64,000 bases of DNA from Chitinophaga dinghuensis (GTDB lineage: Bacteria; Bacteroidota; Bacteroidia; Chitinophagales; Chitinophagaceae). Below are positions 16,745 to 26,877 of the stretch, piece by piece. Under the pieces are notes generated by a model. That model searched no databases. It was not told the origin of the DNA and saw only the letters and a program-made list of their open reading frames with translations. The stretch's first letter is position 1; each line of letters starts with the position of its first letter. The translations under genes and the position numbers were made by a program. Location: NCBI RefSeq assembly GCF_003259435.1, contig NZ_QLMA01000003.1, positions 682,001-746,000 of the forward strand, in the 5' to 3' direction.

Positions 16745-18154
16745 TTAGTGTAGTTGCTCCAGAACTGCTTTTCCATGGCTGTTCTGCGGGTTCAGTTCCA
16801 CTGATTTACGGTACATCTTTTCAGCGGCCGGTTGTTGACCATCTTTTAACAAAGCTTCCCCATAACTGTCATACACATTCCAACTGTCGGGATACAGATA
16901 GGTATTCAATTGAAAAATGGCCAACGCATTTTTCAATTTTCCCTGCGCCATCATTCTGTAGGCCCAATCGTTTAAATCATTTTCTCCTGGCTGAAAGGCG
17001 GGAATGGATTTTTTTGCCTGCTGGTATATTTCCATGGCATGGCTGTATCCAACTGTATCCAGTTTCATCCGAAGGTAGGTAACCGGATCAGATAGGGGAA
17101 TGGCGGGGTTAAAGACACCGGCTATTTCGTCTATAAAATCTTCGGGAGTGCCACCATTGAGGTTTGTGAGTACTACAATCCCCAGGTGATCTTCCGGATA
17201 AACGAAGAATGCGGAGCGGGCGCCTCCGGTGGCTATTATAGCGGCATGTGCTGGTCGGGGTTTAGTCACCCACCCAAGCGCCCACTGCGTTGGCTGACCG
17301 TTGTTGTAGCTGCCGGCAGTCCACAATGTTTTCAATGCAGGGGCGTTGAGTAGTTGTCCTCTTTGCAGCGCAGCAATCCAGCTGGCTAATTCATGCGCAG
17401 TACTTTTCAGTCCGGCCGCAGCACGCCGGTATGGGGCAAACTCTTCGTAATTTTTAATCAATTTTGCGGTTGGTAGTTTCTCTCCGTAGAGATAACGGGC
17501 ATATATATACGTATCTGCGCTATGCGGAATAACGCTGAAGAAATCGCCGGATACCGTATATTTCATCCCGGCAGGACGGAACTGTTGCTGTTGGAAAAAC
17601 TCCAGGAACGGCATGCCGGAATATTTGTCGATAATTTTTCCCAATAAGGCATAGTTCGTTTGATTATAGCTAAACTGAGTGCCTGTAGGGAAATCCATCG
17701 GCTTAGCCATCACCTGCTGCCAGGCCTGCTTCTCATTACTAACATCTTTTAATTGCAATACATCGGGAAGTCCGGATACATGCGTGAGCAACTGCCGAAT
17801 AGTAACTGGTTGCCAGTTGGCAGGAAGACTGTCCAGGTAACGACCTACAGGAGCCTGTAAATCAATTTTGCCCGCCTGTACCAATTGCATGATAGCTACG
17901 CCGGTAAAAGCTTTCGTACAGGAATTAATAGAAAATAAAGTGCTGTCAGTTACAGGGATATTCTGTTCAATATTCGCAATGCCGTAGTTTCTTTCCAGTA
18001 TGATCTTCCCATCCTTTACTACTGCCAATTGTACGCCTGGAATTCTGCGTGACTGCATTTCCCGGCGAATGATTGCATCTACCTTATCCTGTTGCGCTAT
18101 CAGGCTGCCAATATGTAGAAAAAGTAGTATGATTAAAGTAGATAACTGTTTCAT
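16745..18154 (-). CDS. Beta-lactamase-fold serine hydrolase with C-terminal TPR-like region
   Basis: This 469-aa exported protein has a signal peptide at 1-20. Its class C / DD-peptidase-like domain carries the SxxK motif SCTK (nucleophile Ser78, Lys81) and a YNQTNY stretch as the second motif. The last 90 residues look like tetratricopeptide repeats (NALAIFQLNTYLYPDSWNVY, then a second unit ending VELNPQN). Such proteins are usually peptidases or esterases rather than resistance enzymes. Confidence 0.85.
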   Translation of the reverse strand: MKQLSTLIILLFLHIGSLIAQQDKVDAIIRREMQSRRIPGVQLAVVKDGKIILERNYGIANIEQNIPVTDSTLFSINSCTKAFTGVAIMQLVQAGKIDLQAPVGRYLDSLPANWQPVTIRQLLTHVSGLPDVLQLKDVSNEKQAWQQVMAKPMDFPTGTQFSYNQTNYALLGKIIDKYSGMPFLEFFQQQQFRPAGMKYTVSGDFFSVIPHSADTYIYARYLYGEKLPTAKLIKNYEEFAPYRRAAAGLKSTAHELASWIAALQRGQLLNAPALKTLWTAGSYNNGQPTQWALGWVTKPRPAHAAIIATGGARSAFFVYPEDHLGIVVLTNLNGGTPEDFIDEIAGVFNPAIPLSDPVTYLRMKLDTVGYSHAMEIYQQAKKSIPAFQPGENDLNDWAYRMMAQGKLKNALAIFQLNTYLYPDSWNVYDSYGEALLKDGQQPAAEKMYRKSVELNPQNSHGKAVLEQLH

Positions 18155-18235
18155 GTCAGGGTATATGCACTAAAGACACCGCCCTAAGCAAATGGTTGCA
18201 TGACATCCAAAGAATAAAACATTTATCTGTAATGG

Positions 18236-18268
18236 CTCAGCGCCGTTTTATATAAAAACGGCGCTGAG
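18236..18268 (-). terminator. Strong terminator of the mgtA-cusBA-tolC run
   Basis: A perfect 14-bp stem CTCAGCGCCGTTTT with its complement, 4-5 nt loop. It is 20 nt beyond the stop of the TolC-like gene and ends the minus-strand operon. Confidence 0.8.
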
Positions 18269-18288
18269 AAGGGTTTTCATAGGTAACA

Positions 18289-19575
18289 TTATTTTATATC
18301 CCAAATACCGGCGCTTCTTTCCAGCTCTACTAATGCAGACGCATAAGCGAACATCGCCTGATAATAGCTTTGCTGAAGATCGTTATAAGTACGTTGTGCA
18401 TTGAGTACATCCAATAATGGGGTATCGCCTCTTTTATAGCTGTAAATTTTCCCATCCAGGATTTGTTGCGCTGCTGTCAGCAAGCCTTCCTGGAATTGCT
18501 TCACTTGCTTATGTGCATTGATGTAACTAAAATAGGCCTGCGTTACTTCTGTGCTGATCTGTAATTTTACTTGCTCCTCCTGTGTTGCGGCCTGTTGAAT
18601 ACCATAACGCGCAGCTTTTAGCTCTCCTTTATAATGATTGGAAAACTTCAACGGAATAGAAATGCCGGCATTCACACTTTTATATGCCGGCGTAGGTGCG
18701 GTCTCGTTAGTAGACTCTCCATTGCTTTGTATGCCTGCATTGATGCCCAGATCAATTTTACGGTTGGCTTTCACCAGCTGTAAATTTTTCTCTGCTGCCA
18801 GTTTTGCGTTTTGCGCTGCTACTGCATCTGCACGATTTGCTTGTGCATCTGCGATGAGGTTGGGCAGTGGGAAGACGCGTTCCATATTATACGGCAGATT
18901 TTCAGGCATGGGCAGCGTATCGGCGCGACTACTTCCCAGTTGGTTGTTAAGGGCAGCCAGCGCTGTTTTCCAGGCGGCTTCTCCCGCAAAGTAATCGTTC
19001 AGCATACTGCCGGCTTCCAGGTTGGATTGCTTGGCATCTATCTCTGTGATGGCGCCCGATTTAAAGCGAATGGCGTCTGCGTCAGCAATCTTTTTCATGG
19101 AATGGTAAGAATCCAACTGCACCTTCATAAGGTTGTATTGCTGAATGGCGTTGAAATAAGCCAGGGTGGCGTCTGCACGCAGGTTACGATAATAATCGGC
19201 CAGCAATGCTTTACTGGTGGCTGCTTCGCTACGGGCCAGTCCTATTCTTGCATTGCGTTTACCGCCCAGTTCCAGGGTGGTACTGATACCGGCACTCCAG
19301 CCATGTCCCAACTGCAGCGCACGGTTCTGATTATCAAACAGCCCTCCGCTCAATTCCGGATCGGGAAAGACCTTTGCACTTTCTATAGCGGCTTCTGATA
19401 TACTGACGTTGTATTTTTCAGCAGCGTATCCCAGGTTTTTAGTGGCCACCTGATGGAGGTACTGCTCCAGAGGTATTCGTATAGTCGGAAACGTTGTATC
19501 TACCTGTGCATGGACGGTCATAATGCCCGTGCATAGCATGACTGAAAGAGAAATTATTCTGATAAATATGCGCAT
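18289..19575 (-). CDS. TolC-family outer-membrane efflux channel (CusC/CzcC-like)
   Basis: This 428-aa protein has a signal peptide to about residue 23 and two outer-membrane-efflux repeats with long coiled-coil helices. The C-terminal repeat has the typical YKRGDTPLLDVLNAQRTYND. It starts 10 nt after the RND pump gene and should be the channel of that tripartite heavy-metal exporter. Confidence 0.9.
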   Translation of the reverse strand: MRIFIRIISLSVMLCTGIMTVHAQVDTTFPTIRIPLEQYLHQVATKNLGYAAEKYNVSISEAAIESAKVFPDPELSGGLFDNQNRALQLGHGWSAGISTTLELGGKRNARIGLARSEAATSKALLADYYRNLRADATLAYFNAIQQYNLMKVQLDSYHSMKKIADADAIRFKSGAITEIDAKQSNLEAGSMLNDYFAGEAAWKTALAALNNQLGSSRADTLPMPENLPYNMERVFPLPNLIADAQANRADAVAAQNAKLAAEKNLQLVKANRKIDLGINAGIQSNGESTNETAPTPAYKSVNAGISIPLKFSNHYKGELKAARYGIQQAATQEEQVKLQISTEVTQAYFSYINAHKQVKQFQEGLLTAAQQILDGKIYSYKRGDTPLLDVLNAQRTYNDLQQSYYQAMFAYASALVELERSAGIWDIK

Positions 19576-19585
19576 GTCAATTTTT

Positions 19586-22500
19586 TTATCCTTTTACGTA
19601 ATCATCCTTTCCCCAGCGATTTTCCACCAGGTAGTAGATGGCAGGCAATACCAGTAAGGTGATGGCGGTGGCTACAAATAACCCATAAACGATTACAGTT
19701 GCCAGCGGCCTTTGTACATCCGATCCTATACCGGTGGCCAGTGATGCGGGGAGTAGGCCCAACGCTGCTACAGAGGCGGTCATCAATACAGGACGGAATC
19801 TGTTCTTAGTTCCTGATAATACTGCCTGCATCAATGGATATCCTTCTTTCCGGAGGTCGTTGAAATGGGAGATGAGTATCACACCATTCTGGATGGCTAC
19901 ACCAAACAAAGCGATGAAACCTACTGCGGAGGATACATTCAAGGTCATGCCACGTACATTGAGCGCCAGCATGCCGCCGAATAATGCCAGTGGTACGATA
20001 GACAAGATCATTCCTGCCTGACGGAATCTGCCGAAAGCGCCATACAGCAGCAGGAACATAATGGCCAATGCCAGCGGAACAATGAAGGTGAGTCGCGCAT
20101 AAGCCCTGTGCTGATTTTCAAACTGTCCGCCCCACTGTATGCGATAACGTTGATGGTCATACGAAACCTCTTTTTCTATTCTGGATTGCGCTTCCTGGAG
20201 GAAGGTAGTGAGGTCTGTACCGCGCAGGTTCAGTTTTACGGTCAGGTGTCGTTTGTTCATCTCGCGGGTGATGGTGCTCTCGCCAGTAGCCATGCGGATA
20301 TTCGCTACCTGAGATAATGGTATTTTCACACCGCTGGCGGCTGTCAGCATCAGGTTGCTGATTTTATCTGCAGAATTTCTTTCCGACTCGCTGTACCTGC
20401 ATATGACATCGTATACTTTATTGCCGACGAATATCTGGGAGACAGCCTTTCCTCCAATGGCCACTTCAATCAATTCGGTAACATCGCTTACGTTGATGCC
20501 GTATCTGCTCAGAGCATCTCTGTTGACAGATACCTGGAGCTGTGGCAGTGGCGGTTCCTGGTCTATTGCCACATCGGCGGCGCCATGAATAGAACGGATC
20601 ACTGCCGCTGTTTTCTCCGCAATATTGCGGGTAGAGGCAAAGTCGTCTCCATAAATCTTCACTACCAGCTCACTATGCGCACCTGCAATTTTATCCATTA
20701 CACCATCAATCATAGGCTGACTAAATCCTACAGTATAGCCTGGCATACTGGCGTACTCTTTGGCCAGATCTGCAATCAAATCACTCTTTGTTCTGCCGTT
20801 TTTCCATTCGGAGTAAGGGCGCAAACCAACGCTGCACTCAAAGTGAGAAGCCGTCCATGGATCAGTACCATCATCATTTCTGCCGGCTTGCACCATCATG
20901 TAGGTCACTTCTTTATGACGCAGGGTACGGGCACGCAGCGTATCGCTCATCTCCCTGGACTTCGCCAGCGAAATGCCTGGCGGTAACTGTACCTGTAACC
21001 AGATAGAACCTTCATCCAAGGGTGGCAGGAAGTCCTTACCTACAGTAGCACTGAATAAGATAGCGCCAGCAAAGGCAAAGGCTACAGGCCAGAACACGAT
21101 TTTTGGCTTACGCATAATCGCATTAGTCAACCCTTCATACTTCGCAGTTAACCATTCCAACCATTTGTTATGGTAGATTTTTACTGGCTTGCGATAAGCG
21201 GCAAAAGCGAGTCCTGGTATCAATAGCAGGGCTACTGCCAATGCGCCCAGCAATGCATATCCTACGGTGAAAGCCATCGGGGTAAACAGCTTTTTTTCCA
21301 CTCTTTCGAAAGAGAAGAGGGGCAGATAGGCAGTGATGATGATAATAGTGGCGAACAAAACAGGTTTGGCTACGGAAGCGGCTATCTTCGCCACAGAAGG
21401 CTCTTCTAGCATATGCTCCGCATCGCCTTCTCTTTTCTTCAGGATGGTTTCTAACATCACAATTGCGCCATCCACGATGATTCCGAAATCCACTGCACCC
21501 AGAGAAAGCAGGTTCGCAGGAATATTGGTGAAATGCATCAGTATGAATGCAATCAACAAAGAAAGCGGAATAGTGATCGCTACAATCAAAGCCCCGCGCC
21601 AGCTTCCGAGGAATACGATCAGCACAATCAATACCAATCCCATTCCTTCCAGGAGGGTGTGACTTACAGTATGTAAAGTGGTGTCGATCAGCGTGGTTCT
21701 GTCCAGGTACGGACGAATGGTTACGCCTGGTGGTAGCAGATGGCTATTCAGGTCGTCCACAGCTTCGTGTATGCCTTCCAGTACGTTGGAAGGGTTCTGG
21801 CCTTTCAGCAGTAATACAATCCCTTCAATGCTTTCAGAATAATCCACTTTATGATCGGTGTATCCGAGAATGCCTTTGCGTTCCAGCTCTCCGAGTTTTA
21901 CGGTGCCCACATCCTGGAGCAATACAGGGACGCCATTGACAGAACGAATCACAATGCTGCCAAGTCCTTCCAGGTTTTTCACGAGGCCAATACCGCGTAC
22001 TACATAGCCGAGATCGCCCTGTGTGAGCACGCTACCGCCGGCGTTGGCATTGTTATTATTAATAGCCGTTTGTATATCGGAGAGGGACACCTTGAACTGT
22101 TCCAATTTTTTGGGATCTAGCTCAATTTGGTACTGGGTGGTGATACCTCCGAAATTGGTGACATCTGCTATGCCGGAAACTTGTTTGATTCTCGGAATGA
22201 TGGTCCAGTTTTGCAGGTCGGTGAGTTCGCGCAAGCTGTGATTCTTGCTCTCAATGATATAGCGGTAAATTTCGCCAACAGGAGAGGTAAGAGGGTCCAG
22301 TCCTGGTTTGGCGCTATATGGGAGATCCAGGTCATTTAATCTTTCGTTTATGCGTTGACGTGCCCAGTAGTCTTCCGTTCCATCTTTAAACACGATGGTC
22401 ACTACGGAGAGACCGAATGTACTTTTGCTACGCATGACAGACAGGCCAGGCATGCCATTGAGGGCGCGTTCAACAGGAATGGTTATTTGTTGTTCCATTT

Positions 22501-22675
22501 CCTCTGCTGCGAGTCCGGGTACCTGGGTTACCACTTGAGAAGTGACATCTGCAATATCAGGGTATGCTTCTACAGCCAGTTGTTTCCAGGAATAGTATCC
22601 GAAGATAGCCAGTAGCAGAAATAAGGCCAGGAACAACCATCGTTTGCCGATGGCGGTATTTATAATTTTCTTCAT
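19586..22675 (-). CDS. CusA/CzcA-family heavy-metal RND efflux pump
   Basis: This 1029-aa inner-membrane pump of the HME-RND class opens with a TM helix and KQLAVEAYPDIADVTS (the usual AYPD signature). There are two large periplasmic loops, and the TM4 region has SLGAVDFGIIVDGAIVMLE, whose acidic residues carry protons. The C-terminal TM block ends LPAIYYLVENRW. Metal choice (Cu/Ag against Zn/Co/Cd) cannot be read with certainty. It starts 24 nt after the adaptor gene. Confidence 0.92.
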   Translation of the reverse strand: MKKIINTAIGKRWLFLALFLLLAIFGYYSWKQLAVEAYPDIADVTSQVVTQVPGLAAEEMEQQITIPVERALNGMPGLSVMRSKSTFGLSVVTIVFKDGTEDYWARQRINERLNDLDLPYSAKPGLDPLTSPVGEIYRYIIESKNHSLRELTDLQNWTIIPRIKQVSGIADVTNFGGITTQYQIELDPKKLEQFKVSLSDIQTAINNNNANAGGSVLTQGDLGYVVRGIGLVKNLEGLGSIVIRSVNGVPVLLQDVGTVKLGELERKGILGYTDHKVDYSESIEGIVLLLKGQNPSNVLEGIHEAVDDLNSHLLPPGVTIRPYLDRTTLIDTTLHTVSHTLLEGMGLVLIVLIVFLGSWRGALIVAITIPLSLLIAFILMHFTNIPANLLSLGAVDFGIIVDGAIVMLETILKKREGDAEHMLEEPSVAKIAASVAKPVLFATIIIITAYLPLFSFERVEKKLFTPMAFTVGYALLGALAVALLLIPGLAFAAYRKPVKIYHNKWLEWLTAKYEGLTNAIMRKPKIVFWPVAFAFAGAILFSATVGKDFLPPLDEGSIWLQVQLPPGISLAKSREMSDTLRARTLRHKEVTYMMVQAGRNDDGTDPWTASHFECSVGLRPYSEWKNGRTKSDLIADLAKEYASMPGYTVGFSQPMIDGVMDKIAGAHSELVVKIYGDDFASTRNIAEKTAAVIRSIHGAADVAIDQEPPLPQLQVSVNRDALSRYGINVSDVTELIEVAIGGKAVSQIFVGNKVYDVICRYSESERNSADKISNLMLTAASGVKIPLSQVANIRMATGESTITREMNKRHLTVKLNLRGTDLTTFLQEAQSRIEKEVSYDHQRYRIQWGGQFENQHRAYARLTFIVPLALAIMFLLLYGAFGRFRQAGMILSIVPLALFGGMLALNVRGMTLNVSSAVGFIALFGVAIQNGVILISHFNDLRKEGYPLMQAVLSGTKNRFRPVLMTASVAALGLLPASLATGIGSDVQRPLATVIVYGLFVATAITLLVLPAIYYLVENRWGKDDYVKG

Positions 22676-22699
22676 GAGAGTTTGCTTTGAAATTCAGCA

Positions 22700-23818
22700 T
22701 TAACGGATGTCCTGGAGATACAGTCCGCCGTCTGTTACGATGCTTTCATCTTTTGTAAGTCCGGATTGAATCACTGTCGTATCGGCATTCACAGACATGA
22801 TTTTTATTTTTCTTTTTACAAAGCGGTTTTTACCGGTTGCTACAAATACATAATTGCTTTCATTGGTAAGGAATACTGCTTTGGATGGAATTACTACTGC
22901 TGGTGCAGGTTTCTCGAAAAATTCCACCGTTACATACATACCCGGGCTGAGTAATCGTTTGCTGTTGTCGGCTTCCATGAGTACTTCGATGCTTCTGGTT
23001 TCATCATCTACTACTGGTCCGATATGGAAAATTTTGCAGGTCAGTTTAGTGTCTGGCAGGGAAGGAATGGTGACCGAACATTCAGCGGCATTGCGTACTT
23101 TCTGGAGGTCTTTTTCTTTTACTTGTCCTGCGATCCATACTTTGCCGAGAGCGGCAATCTTTGCTACGGCGGCGCCATCGTCTTTGATGAATTGGCCTAA
23201 TACTACTTTGTTTTCCAGTATTTCGCCATTGATGGGCGCGTATACAGTCAGTGGTTGTCCTAGTGTAATTGTTTCCGGGTTTGCTTTGAATACCCGGATG
23301 CCCATCACGGCGTTTTCATATTCGCGTTTCTCTACATCGTAGGCGGTTTGCGCTTCTTCCAGATCTTTGGCGGCGCCTACGCCATGCTCCATCAGGTCTT
23401 TCTGACGTTGTAAGGTACGTTTGGCCTGTTCCAGTTGTGATTTTTCCTGGAAATAGGTTTTTTGAGCAGCAAAGAAATCAGGTGAGCTCAGTTCGAACAG
23501 TGGCGTTTGCGGCGTACATTGTTTACCCAGCGAAAGGTATGATTTTACTACTCTTCCGCTGAATGGAGACGCAATTTCCGCATAGGCTGTAGGTATTGTT
23601 TTTACCATACCGGCAGTGGTGAAAGTATTGCTGTAATCTTGCATACCAACAGCAGTGGTTTTGATACTTCCGGCCACTACGTCGCTGTCGGCCACCAGGA
23701 TAGTATCCATCCGTAAAGTGTTGCTGGCCGTTTGCTGCGTTTCCTGGTTGTTGTGGCAGGAACAAAGCAAAGCGAGTCCCAGCGCGCTGCCGGCGTGTAA
23801 AAATTTCGTTGTTTTCAT
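22700..23818 (-). CDS. RND efflux periplasmic adaptor (CusB/CzcB-like)
   Basis: This 372-aa membrane-fusion protein has a lipoprotein-like signal (GLALLCSC). A barrel-sandwich hybrid is split by a coiled-coil hairpin (YFQEKSQLEQAKRTLQRQKD region), and beta-barrel and membrane-proximal domains follow. It links the pump to the TolC-like channel encoded downstream. It starts 36 nt after mgtA, so it is probably co-transcribed with it. Confidence 0.9.
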   Translation of the reverse strand: MKTTKFLHAGSALGLALLCSCHNNQETQQTASNTLRMDTILVADSDVVAGSIKTTAVGMQDYSNTFTTAGMVKTIPTAYAEIASPFSGRVVKSYLSLGKQCTPQTPLFELSSPDFFAAQKTYFQEKSQLEQAKRTLQRQKDLMEHGVGAAKDLEEAQTAYDVEKREYENAVMGIRVFKANPETITLGQPLTVYAPINGEILENKVVLGQFIKDDGAAVAKIAALGKVWIAGQVKEKDLQKVRNAAECSVTIPSLPDTKLTCKIFHIGPVVDDETRSIEVLMEADNSKRLLSPGMYVTVEFFEKPAPAVVIPSKAVFLTNESNYVFVATGKNRFVKRKIKIMSVNADTTVIQSGLTKDESIVTDGGLYLQDIR

Positions 23819-23853
23819 GTTTGTATTGATTGTAGGGAGATGCGGCTATGCTA

Positions 23854-26550
23854 TTACAGCCAGTGACTAAACTTTTTGATGTACCATGTTTTTATTACCT
23901 GTGTTAAAAGACAGTAGCCGAGTAGTATGCCGATGAGCCATGGGAAATAGGACAGCGGCAGCGGCTCCATTTTTAAGGAACTGGCGAACGGTGTGAATGG
24001 AATCGCAATCCCGATCAGCATAATCAATGTAGTCAGCAAGATAACCGGCGTAGCAGCAATGCTTTGAATGAAGGGTATCTTACGGGTACGAATCATATGT
24101 ACAATCAGGGTTTGAGACAATAATCCTTCTACAAACCAGCCACTTTGGAACAGGGATTGTTTCTCCGGCATATTTGCTTTGAAGAAATAAAACATGAGAA
24201 AGAAAGTAGCATAGTCAAAGATGGAACTGATAGGTCCGATAAAAATCATGAACCGGGAAATACCGGATGCATCCCATTTCTTCGGACGTTCCAGGAATTC
24301 TTCATCCATTTTATCCCATGGAATAGATATCTGGGAGATGTCATACAATAGATTCTGGACCAGCAACTGTACGGGCAGCATTGGGAGGAAGGGCAGGAAC
24401 GCGCTCGCACCCAGCATGCTGAACATATTACCAAAATTACTGCTGGCAGTCATTTTGATATATTTGATGATATTTCCGAAGGTGCGACGGCCATAGATAA
24501 CCCCTTTACGGAGTACGGTCAGGTCTTTTTCCAGCAGAATGATATCTGCACTTTCGCGGGCAATATCCACTGCGGTGTCTACGGTGATGCCTACGTCTGC
24601 CTGACGGAGGGCTGCGGCATCATTGATGCCATCCCCCAGGAATCCAACGGTATGGCCACTTTCCTGCAATAACTTTACAATCCTGGATTTCTGGTCCGGA
24701 CTAAGTTTGGCGAGAATAGAAACTTCTTTCAGTTGTATTTTCAGCAGTTCATCGTTCATTTTCTCGATATCTCTGCCAAGGAGTACATGTTCTACCGGAA
24801 TGCCTACTTCGCGGCATATTTTTCTGGTGACAATTTCGTTGTCGCCGGTCAGTACCTTAATATTCACGCCTAGTTGTTGTAAGGCTTTGATAGAAGTGAC
24901 CGCGGATGGTTTGGGAGGGTCCATGAAGCCGATGAAACCAGTCAGCGTCATGCCGGTTTCATCTTCTACTGTACAAGGCTGATCGCCAGGGAAGTATTCC
25001 TTGATGGCTACGAGTAATACGCGAAGGCCATCTTCATTCAGTTTGGAGGAAATTCTTCTGATTTGCTGGCGGAGTTCCTGTTCCAGTGGGATGGTTTCTT
25101 TGTAATCTTCCGGAATGGCGGGATTTACTGCGCGGTCGCATACATGGAGCATTTCTTCCACGGCGCCTTTGCAAATCATGAGGTGGGAGCCATCTGCCTG
25201 GCGCAGTATAACGGACATGCGCCTACGTTGAAAATCGAAAGGTAGTTCATCTACTTTTACGAAATTTTCTTCTGGATGCAGACTACCATGCAATTCCACA
25301 TGTTTCAGTACCGCTACGTCCAGGAGGTTTTTCAGTCCTGTCTGGTGGTAGCTGTTGAGATAGGCCCAGTTGAGTACCTGATCATCATCATGACCAAGGA
25401 TATTCAGGTGTCTTTCGAGCACGATGGTATCGAGGGTCAGGGTGCCTGTTTTGTCTGTGCACAGTACGTCCATGGCGCCAATATTCTGGATAGCATGTAG
25501 TCTCCTTACAATTACTTTTCTTTTACTCAGCTGTACGGCTCCTCTGGCGAGGTTGGCGGTAACGATCATGGGCAGCATTTCAGGGGTAAGGCCCACTGCT
25601 ACTGCAATGGCGAAGAGGAGGGCTTCCCACCAGTTCCCTTTGATAGTGCCGTTGATAACGAAGATTAAAGGAACCATGATCACCATGAACCGAATGAGGA
25701 GTATACTTACTTTATTCACCCCTTTATCGAAGCTGGTTTCAGGTGTTTTTCCGGTAACGGCCTTACTCATAGAGCCAAAGAGGGTCAGGTTGCCGGTGTT
25801 CACCACAATGGCGGTGGCGGTGCCACTGATGACGTTGGTGCCCATGAAGGAGATGTTTTCCAGTTCCAACACTGCTTTTTCACCGTTGTCGGCGATGGCG
25901 GCGGCACTTTTTTCAACGGGCAGCGCTTCCCCTGTGAGCATAGACTGGCTGATGAACAGGTCCCTGGAATAGAGAATACGGCAGTCGGCAGGCACCATGT
26001 CGCCGGCAGAGAGGTGAACGATGTCTCCCGGAACGAGGTTCTTTATTTCTGTTTCTACTTTTCCTTCTTTACGTATAGCCGTGGCAGTAACACGTACCAT
26101 GTTGCGTAATTTTTCTGCGGCATTGGTGCTACGCATTTCTTGCCAGAAGCGGATAAAGGCGCTGACAAATACCATGATACCTACCATCAGAACGGTTTTG
26201 TAGTCACGCTCTCCGGGCTCGGCCATATATACGTCAATAAAGAAAGAGATGCAGGCAATCAGTAGCAGGATACCGATAAAGGGATTCAGGAACGCATTGA
26301 ACAGTTGTTTGTACCAGGAAGGTGCTTTTTCATGATGTATTTCATTAGGGCCCCAGGTGGTAAGTCGTTCGCGGGCTTGTTTTTCTGTAAGGCCATCTAC
26401 CTCGCTGTCCAGCATAGAGAATAAAAAAGGCTGTTCTGCTGCGGAGGCATTGCGCAGTTTAACAGTGGCAGCATTGGCGCGGCCTGCACCAGGAAACTTT
26501 TCCCTATACGCCTTTTTGAGCCTGTCGGCTTTTACGGCAGTAAAGTTCAT
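23854..26550 (-). CDS. mgtA: Magnesium-translocating P-type ATPase
   Basis: This 898-aa P3B-type ATPase imports Mg2+ across the inner membrane. The phosphorylation motif DKTGTLT is at 366-372, the TM4 motif LTPEML at 321-326 and the hinge GDGINDAAAL near 650; a TGEA motif sits near 206-209. Length and motif order match MgtA/MgtB. It is the first gene of a run leading into a heavy-metal RND system, an unusual partnership. Its 5' leader contains a short ORF and a hairpin, which suggests translation-linked control. Confidence 0.94.
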   Translation of the reverse strand: MNFTAVKADRLKKAYREKFPGAGRANAATVKLRNASAAEQPFLFSMLDSEVDGLTEKQARERLTTWGPNEIHHEKAPSWYKQLFNAFLNPFIGILLLIACISFFIDVYMAEPGERDYKTVLMVGIMVFVSAFIRFWQEMRSTNAAEKLRNMVRVTATAIRKEGKVETEIKNLVPGDIVHLSAGDMVPADCRILYSRDLFISQSMLTGEALPVEKSAAAIADNGEKAVLELENISFMGTNVISGTATAIVVNTGNLTLFGSMSKAVTGKTPETSFDKGVNKVSILLIRFMVIMVPLIFVINGTIKGNWWEALLFAIAVAVGLTPEMLPMIVTANLARGAVQLSKRKVIVRRLHAIQNIGAMDVLCTDKTGTLTLDTIVLERHLNILGHDDDQVLNWAYLNSYHQTGLKNLLDVAVLKHVELHGSLHPEENFVKVDELPFDFQRRRMSVILRQADGSHLMICKGAVEEMLHVCDRAVNPAIPEDYKETIPLEQELRQQIRRISSKLNEDGLRVLLVAIKEYFPGDQPCTVEDETGMTLTGFIGFMDPPKPSAVTSIKALQQLGVNIKVLTGDNEIVTRKICREVGIPVEHVLLGRDIEKMNDELLKIQLKEVSILAKLSPDQKSRIVKLLQESGHTVGFLGDGINDAAALRQADVGITVDTAVDIARESADIILLEKDLTVLRKGVIYGRRTFGNIIKYIKMTASSNFGNMFSMLGASAFLPFLPMLPVQLLVQNLLYDISQISIPWDKMDEEFLERPKKWDASGISRFMIFIGPISSIFDYATFFLMFYFFKANMPEKQSLFQSGWFVEGLLSQTLIVHMIRTRKIPFIQSIAATPVILLTTLIMLIGIAIPFTPFASSLKMEPLPLSYFPWLIGILLGYCLLTQVIKTWYIKKFSHWL

Positions 26551-26784
26551 AAAAGGAAATTTAACAGATTAGGAAACCAGGTTAGGGTGATGTCACAATG
26601 GGATACTCCTGGTCAGAAGAGTGCATGGCGAAAGGCCGGATTAAAACGGATAATACGCATAAAGACTACTGTTGCCCAGCAGTCTCTATGAGCTGCTGGC
26701 TGTTAGTGGATAATATTGTAGATTTTATTATAACACGGATCTGCGTCCATAGCCAGTTTGTTTTTTGATTACGCTGCAAAAGTA
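26551..26784 (-). promoter_or_regulatory. mgtA promoter and long leader
   Basis: On the minus strand a -7 box TACTTTTG (26777-26784) would start a transcript near 26770, giving a leader of about 220 nt. The leader contains the inverted repeat CCAGCAG-N10-CTGCTGG near 26680-26700, then a 15-codon ORF. The remaining stretch to 26877 is AT-rich, with two copies of TTTTATTAGA near 26827-26845 on the plus strand, probably part of the promoter of the divergent FGE-like gene. Confidence 0.5.
26613..26660 (-). CDS. Possible leader peptide of mgtA
   Basis: ATG at 26660 opens a 15-codon ORF (MRIIRFNPAFRHALF) ending 62 nt before mgtA, just downstream of the leader hairpin. Enterobacterial mgtA also has a leader ORF that senses Mg2+ and proline through translation. 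This peptide is unrelated in sequence and has a single proline. Coding is unproven. Confidence 0.35.
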   Translation of the reverse strand: MRIIRFNPAFRHALF

Positions 26785-26877
26785 TTGCCATTTAACATTT
26801 GGGGCAGTTAGGAATCATTAAGTTTTTTATTAGAATTTTATTAGAGATTTTTGGGGCACTAAAATGCTGAATACCAT

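Noticed and set aside
26613-26784. Mg2+ riboswitch (M-box) before mgtA
   Set aside because: No M-box-type sequence was seen; only a simple hairpin and a short ORF are visible.
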